From Neocallimastix lanati (nom. inval.) (Eukaryota > Neocallimastigomycota > Neocallimastigomycetes > Neocallimastigales > Neocallimastigaceae), in assembly GCA_016946835.1 (NCBI GenBank), contig JACVTC010000069.1, forward strand, positions 535,001 to 565,000: a stretch of 30,000 nt of DNA, given 5' to 3'. The notes under the pieces are model-generated. The model did no database searches. It saw only the letters and a list, made by a program, of their open reading frames with translations, and had not been told where the DNA came from. Below, in pieces: positions 22,958 to 30,000 of this stretch (its first letter is position 1; each line of letters begins with the position of its first letter). The translations under genes were made by a program, and so were the position numbers.

Positions 22958-24327
22958 TTATTTTTTAATTTCAGTTTTACATTAAAATCTTAGGAAGGTT
23001 ATAATTGTAAAAAAAAAATTATATTTAATGTCTGAAAAACATTTGAAATAAGATATATTTACTCTTCAGAAAGAGTTATAAATAAGCCTTTATTTAAATA
23101 ATTTATATATAAAAAACTTTTTTATTTAATGAAAATATATATAATAATAAATTAAAACTAAATTGATCAACAGAAACAAATAAAAAAAGAACAATTTAAA
23201 ATTCTTTTATAATAAGTAATAATTTATTCTTTTTTAATTATTAAATAATATTAAATTATATTTAATAAAAATTAGTTAGAATAGTTCTAATTAAGAAGCA
23301 TAGTTTAATTAGTTAATAAATTGTTAAATTGGAAGTAGAAATTTTAATATATAGATAGTAATTAGTCAGGCAATTAAAATAAACTGTAGTTGATAGAAAA
23401 ATAAAAATAACAAAGGTTTAATTAAAAGGAAAACTAACAATAATATATAGAAATAATTAAAAAATTTATAAAAATTATAAGATAGAAGAATAATATTTTT
23501 TTTTATAAAATTATTTATATTTATTAAAATAAAAGTAATATAGTGGAAATAAAAAAAGGAAAGATAAAAAATATATAGAATAGAAATAAAAAATTTTAAT
23601 AATAAATATAAATAATAAAGGTTAAATGCTAATTATTATTTTATTTTTTTTTTTTAATGTTCAATTTATAAGAAAAAGAATTTTATATACTGAAATTGCA
23701 AGAATATTAGTAATTAATTAAAAACACAAAATACTATATAAGAAATTATATTGCTATATATAATTGTGAATCATTATTAAAAAGGTTTATAATTACAATT
23801 ATTATAGAAAATTATTCTTAAAATATTATTTTTTAAAGTTTATTAATCTCATATTTTAATAATAAGGTATTATAAAAATTTTAATAATTAATTTTTAACC
23901 AATCAAATTTAATTAAAATATATAATAATAAATTTTAAATCTTAAATCAATAAATTTTTAACTAAAATTTTTTTATTTAATTTTTTTTATAATTAATTTA
24001 CATTACCATCATTTACCGAAAAATTTTTAATAATAATAATCACTTAATAATATTATTATTTTAAAATATCTTTTACTTTATTTACCAAAAAAAAAAAAAA
24101 ATATCCACACCCATATAATAATATTATTTATATATAACGTCTTAAAAATAATAATATTTTTTTTTCATTTTAAACTTAACTTTTATTCTTAAAAAATATA
24201 TAGAAATTAATACTTTTAATACTAGCAATATAATTATATTTTATTTTAATTATCATCAAAAACAACTTTTTATTATAAATTATTATTTAAAATTATTTAA
24301 GAAATATAAATATATACACATATCAAA

Positions 24328-26103
24328 ATGACTAAATTAAATAAAGTTCAAAAGAAGGATATGCTTGAAGAGTTGAAGAAGCAAGAAGCTCTTATGGATA
24401 TGGACGTATTGAATTCTAAGGATAATGACCAAAGAAGACAGGATCACTTTCAAAAGACTATTTTAGCCATACAAAGTATTGTATCTAGAAAACTTTATAA
24501 AGCAGTTGCTCCAAGTCTTGAAATATATTTCAGAGATGTTTGGAAAATTTCAAGGGCTCAAGTTTATCGTTTCCTTGATTGTGCTACTGTTTTAAATACT
24601 TTAGAAGGTTTCCAAGATCGTCCATCAAAGGAAAGACTTTGTCGTTCTTTAAAGAGACATGGTAAAAGTCCAACGAATATTAGAAATCTTTGGACTTTAG
24701 TTAAAATTAAAGCTTCTGATCGTGAAATTACTAGTACTTTAATAGGTAAATGCTGGGAAGAAATTGTTGCTAGTGGAAAGGAAGTTATGGAAGATCCAAT
24801 TCCAAAAAAGAAGGAATGTAAACCAAGAAAGTCAAAAATCAACTTTTCTCTTGATTCAAGTACACTTGTAATTCCTTCTTCAAATCAAAATGCTATATCT
24901 AACAAAACTTTAAAGAATCACTCACAAATTAAAGGCAATTTAGTTTCAAACATAAATACTTCATTTTCTTCACCATCAATTATTACTGTAAATAATACTA
25001 CTACCGTTTTACCAGCACAGAAGGATAAAATAAATACTACTTCTTCATTAGGTACTCCTTTAATGGATACAAATATTTATCAATATAATAAAAATATAGA
25101 AAATATTACTCTTCCTACTCCCACTACTACTCAAGAACAACAAATTCCAGAACCAATATATGCTTCAAATGATGAAAAGAATCAAAAGATGTTATTACAA
25201 TCCCTACCAACTCCAACAATGTCTAGTTCTAAAACTTTATATAATGATGATAATCAAACTTCTATAAATGCTACTAATTCAGTAAATTCAACTTTATCAA
25301 GTGAAATAAATACCACCAGTAATATTAAATATGAACCAAAGCAAAATGAAAAGAAAATAACCTCTTCATATCCATCTCCAACTGCTAGTCATGTCATAAC
25401 ACAGCAAGTTAATCAATACCCAACTACTGATCCAGCTTCACAATACATTGTTAAACAAAGCGTTTCTCCAATATCAGTTCAAAAAGTTAATTTCCCAATA
25501 GGTTCACTGATGGTAAATCCATCTCCATCAACTACTCCAGTTGTTGATTCAGCTATAATAGATTCGTTACCACAAGCAAATCAACAAATTATTCTTAATG
25601 ATTTAAATGCTAACCATGGTGTTGGACTTTCATTAAGTGGCTTTTCGCATACTACTATTCAAGGTCAAGATCCAAATAATAATATCCATGTTTTAAATCA
25701 ATCCTATATTCCAATGCAACAAGGTGATTCAACCGCACAACAAGCTGCTTCTTATCAAATTATTACTAATCCAAATTGTATTCTCTCTCCAACTCTTCAA
25801 AGTCAACCTGCTCAAGGTTTATCTATTCAATCAACGTTTGGTTCTATTCCATCTTATCCAATAAATCAACCACAAACTCCTCAATCATTACTTATGAATA
25901 ATACAGCTAATGGCATAATAGATTCTAACAATATGATATATCAATCTACTACACCAAAAGGTGTTATATTTCAATCCCTTTCAAATCAGTTAGCTATGCA
26001 ACCATCATCTATTGTTTACACAGTACCACCAACTCCAGATCAAAGCATAATGCTTTCACCACCATCTCAAAGTCAAGTAAATTATTTTAATATTGCCCCA
26101 TAA
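24328..26103 (+). CDS. Probable DNA-binding regulator: HTH-like N-terminal domain plus disordered Ser/Thr/Gln/Asn-rich tail
   Basis: This is the one intact gene: a 591-residue, single-exon frame from ATG (context ATCAAAATGAC) to TAA, with clearly higher G+C than its flanks. The first in-frame ATG after AT-rich leader was taken as start. Residues 1-40 are a charged helix. Residues 41-150 form a compact domain with the run LYKAVAPSLEIYFRDVWKIS (56-75) and then RAQVYRFLDCA, followed by RPSKERLCRSLKR and a Trp-containing helix. The pattern strongly resembles a helix-turn-helix domain I know from bacterial plasmid and prophage proteins ('LYR...TFEEYCRERWG.SR..AY.LIDAA...' then 'P..E.QARPL..L'). 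Residues 159-170 (PKKKECKPRKSK) look like a nuclear localisation signal. Residues 171-591 are low-complexity, rich in Ser, Thr, Asn, Gln and Pro, with repeated S/T-P sites (LPTPT twice, SYPSPT, PQTPQS, PPTPDQS), as in transcription factor activation or phospho-regulated regions. Function as a transcription regulator is inferred; no name is recognised. A frame of 92 codons on the opposite strand is a shadow. Confidence 0.93.
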   Translation: MTKLNKVQKKDMLEELKKQEALMDMDVLNSKDNDQRRQDHFQKTILAIQSIVSRKLYKAVAPSLEIYFRDVWKISRAQVYRFLDCATVLNTLEGFQDRPSKERLCRSLKRHGKSPTNIRNLWTLVKIKASDREITSTLIGKCWEEIVASGKEVMEDPIPKKKECKPRKSKINFSLDSSTLVIPSSNQNAISNKTLKNHSQIKGNLVSNINTSFSSPSIITVNNTTTVLPAQKDKINTTSSLGTPLMDTNIYQYNKNIENITLPTPTTTQEQQIPEPIYASNDEKNQKMLLQSLPTPTMSSSKTLYNDDNQTSINATNSVNSTLSSEINTTSNIKYEPKQNEKKITSSYPSPTASHVITQQVNQYPTTDPASQYIVKQSVSPISVQKVNFPIGSLMVNPSPSTTPVVDSAIIDSLPQANQQIILNDLNANHGVGLSLSGFSHTTIQGQDPNNNIHVLNQSYIPMQQGDSTAQQAASYQIITNPNCILSPTLQSQPAQGLSIQSTFGSIPSYPINQPQTPQSLLMNNTANGIIDSNNMIYQSTTPKGVIFQSLSNQLAMQPSSIVYTVPPTPDQSIMLSPPSQSQVNYFNIAP

Positions 26104-26330
26104 TTTCAACATGGTGATAATTATTAATCCTAATAATTAATTGAAATAAGAGAAACAAACAAACAAACAAATAATATATATATATATATAAATAAAGAAG
26201 AGCTAATGATTTTATATTTGTAAAAATCGATCAACCAATCAATCAACAAAAATTTTACATATCTTATTTAAATAGTTAAATCATATTTGTAATATCATAT
26301 TTAATTTATCAACTTTATATTTTTTTTGTT
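26104..26330 (+). other. Probable 3' UTR with poly(A) signal
   Basis: After the stop there is a run of CAAA units (about 26152-26172), an (AT)n tract, and a canonical AATAAA at 26191-26196, 88 bases past the stop codon. A second, less AT-pure stretch (26225-26260) follows. The transcript end itself cannot be read from sequence. Confidence 0.45.
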
Positions 26331-26453
26331 TTTATTTCTATTTTTACTTTTATCGTTATTAAATTATCTCAACAATTAAAATTTATTTGTTATTATTACT
26401 CTGATCTATTTAAATAATTATCATTATTATTTATATCAAGATTCATTTTAATG

Positions 26454-26484
<31 letters not shown>

Positions 26485-27047
26485 CTCTTCATAATCAAGT
26501 AATTGATGGAATAATGAATAATCTAAATTTTTTTTTTTTTTATTTTGGTATTGGTTGAATTTACTGGGCTCATAATCCCTTAAGTAGGATATGAAGAGAA
26601 AAAAAATAAACAATTAAATGAATCATTATTTATTAAAAAAAATGAAAAAAAAAAAAAAGAAAGAAAGAAAAATGAAATATTAGACTCCTTAGTATTTCAT
26701 AATTATTATAGAGAAACAATAATAATGATTAAAAAAAAAAATATTTAATACTCTTATAAAATTTTTTTATTTTCTATTTTTATTTTTATTTTTATTTTTT
26801 TTTTTAAAAAATAAAACATGTATATAATATATTCTTAATATTTAGAATTTTTGATGTTCTAGATCAATTTTTTTTTTTTTTTTTTTTTTTAATTATCAAT
26901 TATTTTTTAAAACATAATAAAACTAATTTATTACTATTATTATTATTATCTCTAAAATATATATAGAATATTAATTTAATGATTTCTAAAAGAAATAATC
27001 TTTATTGTATTATTTCTTGATTTAATTTAATATATTTTAAATTTCTA

Positions 27048-27081
<34 letters not shown>

Positions 27082-27109
27082 AATAATAAAATAAAATAAA
27101 ATAAAACAA

Positions 27110-27151
<42 letters not shown>

Positions 27152-27308
27152 TATATAAAAAATTGAAATAAAGTAAAATATAATAATAATAATAATAATA
27201 AAAAACTACAAAGAAAAAAAATTTTTTTTTTTTTTTTTTTTTTTGAAATGACTTTTTAAAAATAAAATCAAATTATTTTTTTTATTAAAACCAGGTATTA
27301 AATGTTTA

Positions 27309-27354
<46 letters not shown>

Positions 27355-27434
27355 AGATATAATTAGTTTTCTTATACTTTTATTATTATTTCTATTTTTT
27401 TTTTTTTTTTTGTTTTTATGCTAATTTATTCATG

Positions 27435-27436
<2 letters not shown>
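26331..27436. other. AT-rich desert downstream of the gene
   Basis: No gene seen. It contains T runs near 26463-26484, 26869-26890, 27050-27067, 27222-27244 and 27312-27348. There is an (AAAAT)n to (AAT)n stretch at about 27085-27150 and (AAT)n at 27180-27200. The patch 26555-26602 is slightly G+C-richer (ACTGGGCTCATAATCCCTTA) with no identifiable feature. Confidence 0.8.

Positions 27437-27514
<78 letters not shown>
27437..27514. repeat. (ATT)n microsatellite
   Basis: About 25 uninterrupted ATT units. It is the complement-type partner of the (AAT)n arrays to its left and right. Confidence 0.92.
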
Positions 27515-27541
27515 TTGTTTTATTTTTATTAAATTTGTTGA

Positions 27542-27573
<32 letters not shown>

Positions 27574-27670
27574 ATTAATTTTTGAATGATGATTGTTTTG
27601 ATGAGAAATCATTGAACATTCTCTGACGATAAAGAGGAATGATTTTTTGAAGATAATACTAATTTTCATA

Positions 27671-27714
27671 CTACGGTGTCTCCTTCTTGGCGGTGGCTCC
27701 GGGGGAGGGGAAAT
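27671..27714. other. Isolated G+C-rich patch, candidate retroposon 3' end
   Basis: About 44 bases with G+C above 60%: ACTACGGTGTCTCCTTCTTG, then GCGGTGGCTCCGGGGGAGGGG. It runs straight into AAATAAAGAAATTTATT and a 340-bp AAATAAT array. The layout (G+C-rich end, AAATAAA, A-rich array) is like the plus-strand retroposon 3' end at 28975-29085, but the sequence differs. It may be the 3' end of another non-LTR element. The upstream flank (27580-27670) also has mixed composition. Confidence 0.35.
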
Positions 27715-28084
27715 AAAGAAATTTATTAATAATAAAATAATAATAATAAATAATAAATAATAAATAATAAATAATAAATAATAAATAATAAATAATAAAT
27801 AATAATAAATAATAATAAACAATAATAAATAAATAATAATAAATAATAAATAATAAATAATAAATAATCAATAATCAATAATAAATAATCAATAATCAAT
27901 AATAAATAATAATAATAATAAATAATAATAAACAATAAATAATAAATAATAAATAATAAATAATAAATAATAAATAATAAATAATAAATAATAAATAATA
28001 AATAATAAATAATAAATAATAAATAATAAATAATAAATAATAAATAATAATAATAATAATAATATATATATATATATATATATT
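27715..28084. repeat. (AAATAAT)n heptamer array ending in (AAT)n and (AT)n
   Basis: The array contains roughly 40 heptamer units, including AATAATC variants between 27866 and 27900, with (AAT)n at 28042-28063 and (AT)n at 28062-28083. Because seven is not a multiple of three, all three minus-strand frames stay open and encode Tyr/Leu/Ile repeats; these are not genes. Confidence 0.93.
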
Positions 28085-28298
28085 TTAATCATCTTTCCCA
28101 ATTTTAATATTTTTATGGAAAAAAAAAAAAACCTTAGTAACGTTATGACGCCAATTGCTGATTTAAGTGATCAATTTTTTTTTTTTTTTTTTTTTTTATA
28201 CCATTAAAAACCTTAACCGTTATTCTTAAAGAACATTGATGCAGAAGAAGAGATAAAGTAAAAAAAAAAAAAAAAAAAAACTTTGATATAGATTTTGA
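28085..28298. other. Spacer of mixed composition
   Basis: Two short patches with more G and C (28130-28172 and 28200-28258) are separated by a T run, and a poly(A) run follows at 28259-28280. I see no coding frame or RNA. They could be residues of decayed elements. Confidence 0.5.
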
Positions 28299-28309
28299 AT
28301 GATAATTTT

Positions 28310-28675
28310 ATTTTATTTTATTTTTATTTTTATTTTTTTATTTTTTTTTTTTTATTTTTTTTTTTTTATTTTTCAAGCATTTTTTTTTTTTTATTATTTT
28401 ATAAGTATTTTTTTTTATAAGTATTTTTTTTTATATTTATTTATTTTTTTTTTTTTTTATTTTATTTTTCAAACATTTTTTTTTTTTTATTTTATTTTTC
28501 AAGCATTTTTTTTTTTTTATTATTTTATAAGTATTTTTTTTTATAAGTATTTTTTTTTATATTTATTTATTTTTTTTTTTTTTTATTTTATTTTTCAAGC
28601 ATTTTTTTTTTTTTTTTATTTTATTTTTCAAACATTTTTTTTTTTATTTTAAAGTATTTTTTTTTTTTTTTTTTA
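28310..28675. repeat. T-rich minisatellite, period about 126 bp, marked by TTTTTCAARCATTTTTT
   Basis: The marker CAAGCAT or CAAACAT occurs at 28374, 28470, 28500, 28596 and 28629. The distances 28374 to 28500 and 28470 to 28596 are both 126, defining the long period. Between markers lie TTATTATTTTATAAGTATTT and TTTATATTTATTTATTTTTT. A 117-codon plus-strand frame over this block is almost pure Phe/Tyr/Ile and is an artefact. Confidence 0.85.
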
Positions 28676-28841
28676 TATTTTATTTTATAATAAATACAAT
28701 AAATATTAATAAATAAAGTTTATTTCAAGGTATGAAAGGAAAAAGAAACCATTGATAAATACTTTTGTGTGCTATAATTTTTCTTAAAAAAAAAAAAAAA
28801 AAAAAAAAATTATATATATATTTTCAATATTTTCAATGTTC
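28676..28841. other. AT-rich spacer
   Basis: No gene seen. There is a poly(A) run at about 28786-28809 and an (AT)n run, followed directly by the retroposon copy. Confidence 0.7.
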
Positions 28842-28854
28842 ATTAAAATAAATA
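28842..28854. repeat. Left 13-bp direct repeat (candidate target-site duplication)
   Basis: ATTAAAATAAATA here recurs exactly at 29019-29031, right after the A-rich tail of the retroposon copy. The AT-rich setting makes chance matches easier, so this is supportive and not decisive. Confidence 0.5.
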
Positions 28855-29018
28855 GTTTCAGCAATCCTATGTAGGGTTAGAGCGCCAATGCTGAATAAAA
28901 CAGTAAGGCTGTCCAGTAGGGACGATATGTCCACCAAAGTGTGGTGACGACCTTCATCTTCCTATGTCTTGAGGGGGGCATAGGACGGTACACACCGAAA
29001 ATAAATAAATAAAAAAAA
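28855..29018 (+). mobile_element. 5'-truncated SINE-like retroposon copy with A-rich tail
   Basis: Plus-strand copy of the 3' end seen inverted at 2650-2800 and 8411-8558. Landmarks are GCGCCAATGCTGAATAAAAC, AGTAGGGACGATATGTCC, CTTGAGGGGGGCATAGGACG and GTACACACCG. It is about 85% identical to the first copy by eye and has several private changes. It begins abruptly near 28858 and ends in AAAATAAATAAATAAAAAAAA. A 13-bp direct repeat flanks it. Opposite orientation and different truncation point show that it is an independent insertion. Confidence 0.85.
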
Positions 29019-29025
29019 ATTAAAA

Positions 29026-29031
<6 letters not shown>
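29019..29031. repeat. Right 13-bp direct repeat (candidate target-site duplication)
   Basis: ATTAAAATAAATA, identical to 28842-28854. It runs on into the (AAAT)n array. Confidence 0.5.
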
Positions 29032-29080
<49 letters not shown>

Positions 29081-29085
29081 ATATT
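29023..29085. repeat. (AAAT)n microsatellite next to the retroposon tail
   Basis: About fifteen uninterrupted AAAT units lie directly after the retroposon tail, which itself contains AAAT units. This suggests that the array grew from the tail or from the duplicated target. Confidence 0.9.
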
Positions 29086-29608
29086 TTAAAAAGCATAATA
29101 ATATTTTTTTAACTTATGATAATTATAAATGAAATTTTGTTTTTAACTTAATGAATAATAATAAATAATAAATAATAAAAAGAGTATGTATTAATGAATA
29201 ATAAATAATAAATAATAAATAATAAATAATAAATAATAATAGATAATAGATAATAAATAATCAATAATTAAATAATAAAAAGAGTATTTATTAATAAATA
29301 ATCAATAATCAATAATTAAATAATAAAAAGAGTATTTATTAATAAATAATCAATAATAAATAAATTAAATAATAAAAAGAGTATTTATTAATTAATAATA
29401 AATAATCAATAATCAATAATCAATAATTCTAAGCAGTTTATGATAATAACAATAATTAAAAAGAATAAAAAAAGAAATAAAAAATAAAAAAAATAATTGA
29501 AAAGAATAAAAAAAGAAATAAAATAAATAAAAAATAAAATAATATTAAATAAATTAAGAATAAATAATTGTAATTAATTAATATAGTACTATTAATATGC
29601 AACAAAAG

Positions 29609-29642
<34 letters not shown>

Positions 29643-29750
29643 AAAAAAGAAATAGTCTAAGACTAGTCCTATAATATTGATTTTCTTCAATCCTCAAAGA
29701 AATCATATAACTTTTTTTTTTTTTTTTTTTTTCTTTTTTTTACAAATTAT
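29086..29750. other. Repeat-rich AT desert before the right edge
   Basis: No gene seen. It holds the 48-bp minisatellite (separate entry) and a two-copy repeat built on AAAAGAATAAAAAAAGAAAT near 29458 and 29501. It also has an (AAT)n to poly(A) stretch at 29610-29648 and a T run at 29712-29732. Confidence 0.8.
29170..29425. repeat. Minisatellite of about 48 bp marked by AAAAAGAGTAT
   Basis: AAAAAGAGTAT occurs at 29177, 29277, 29325 and 29374; the last three are 48-49 bp apart. Each is followed by TTATTAATAAATAATCAATA or a near variant. The first two are separated by a longer stretch of AAATAAT heptamers, so the minisatellite seems to have arisen inside a heptamer array. Confidence 0.88.
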
Positions 29751-29893
29751 CAATTTTGTGTCATCACTCACTCCGTTGACTTCCTCTCTATGATGATTCT
29801 TAGCTGATATTGTTAACGGACAATGAACAATGAAACATAATGAAACGTAAAACCTAGGCCTATTCTTTCTTTGAAGGGAGAGCCTTATTTATT

Positions 29894-30000
29894 ATGGTTG
29901 ACGGTGGAAATCGTTTTTGGATACCTCCATTCCTTCTCTCTCTCTCTCTATTTTACGAAAAGCACCAACCTCATAGTAAGTACAATACATTTTTTACATT
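29894..30000 (+). CDS. Possible 5' exon of a gene cut by the window edge
   Basis: From about 29750 the base composition rises towards that of the known gene. An ATG at 29894 opens a frame to the end of the window, starting MVDGGNRFWIPPFLLSLSLF. Inside it, GTAAGT at about 29981-29986 is a perfect fungal 5' splice donor, so the exon might end there. The codons partly come from a (CT)n tract (29934-29950), which lowers trust, and no domain is recognisable. It could equally be promoter or 5' UTR of a gene further right. Confidence 0.25.
   Translation, partial: MVDGGNRFWIPPFLLSLSLFYEKHQPHSKYNTFFT

Larger units (their letters stand above)
8581..24327. other. AT-rich gene desert of about 15.7 kb
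   Basis: No gene, tRNA or other structured RNA is recognisable. All frames are cut by TAA at short intervals; the few frames over 60 codons (for example 10088-10279 minus, 20846-21040 and 21240-21425 plus) are Ile/Tyr/Phe/Asn-rich and reflect composition. Homopolymer runs of 15-30 A or T recur every few hundred bases, for example 12591-12616, 14983-15011, 19570-19593, 21777-21799 and 22930-22955. Distinct tandem repeats inside this span are listed separately. Slightly richer patches at 16681-16740, 18225-18260 and 21831-21905 carry no identifiable feature. Confidence 0.85.

Noticed and set aside
24564-24842. 92-codon minus-strand frame
   Set aside because: Antisense shadow of the conserved domain of the real gene.
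27529-28101. Several minus-strand Tyr/Leu/Ile-rich frames
   Set aside because: They are products of the AAATAAT array, which stays open in three frames.
28299-28652. 117-codon Phe-rich plus-strand frame
   Set aside because: It translates the T-rich minisatellite; the residue composition is only what T runs give.
1-30000. Mitochondrial genome fragment
   Set aside because: The AT content would fit, but there are no mitochondrial genes, and a copia element, SINE-like copies and a nuclear-type regulator are present.

Overview
The window looks like nuclear DNA of a eukaryote with an extremely AT-rich genome. Long stretches contain almost no G or C and are packed with poly(A)/poly(T) runs of about 15-40 bases and (AAT)n, (AAAT)n and (AT)n microsatellites. 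Against this stand one clearly coding gene with balanced codons and a few G+C-richer islands that are transposon remains. This composition, gene deserts of tens of kilobases, a standard code ending in TAA, and a Ser/Thr/Gln/Asn-rich fungal-type regulator fit an anaerobic gut fungus (Neocallimastigomycota) best. The taxon is inferred; no marker gene is present. A mitochondrial origin is unlikely, because there are no mitochondrial genes and there is LTR-retrotransposon debris.

Layout. 1-2631: AT-rich desert with short tandem repeats. 2632-3264: a 633-bp island read on the minus strand with the form of a retroposon. It has tRNA-like A and B boxes at its 5' end, an A-rich 3' tail and a 12-bp direct repeat at both edges. 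3737-6482: a decayed Ty1/copia retrotransposon on the plus strand, with gag, integrase and the start of reverse transcriptase recognisable through many stops and frameshifts. 6483-24327: an almost 18-kb desert with only a small broken exon-like fragment (7924-8078, minus), a 5'-truncated copy of the retroposon 3' end (8411-8558) and many simple repeats. 24328-26103: the only intact gene, a 591-residue probable DNA-binding protein. 26104-29890: desert dominated by microsatellites and minisatellites, with a third retroposon 3' end (28855-29018) that keeps its A-rich tail and a possible target-site duplication. From about 29750 to the end the base composition rises again and a short open frame running off the edge may be the first exon of the next gene.

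The most interesting points are: (1) a dispersed retroposon family with a shared 3' end of about 140 bp, one copy of which is apparently full length and tRNA-headed; (2) an N-terminal domain in the sole gene that closely resembles a helix-turn-helix domain I know from bacterial plasmid and prophage proteins, joined to a long disordered eukaryotic tail; (3) a five-unit, 20-bp-spaced array of a perfect 12-bp palindrome at 10003-10105; (4) a G+C-rich patch at 27671-27714 that may be the 3' end of a second retroposon family and sits at the head of a 340-bp heptamer array.
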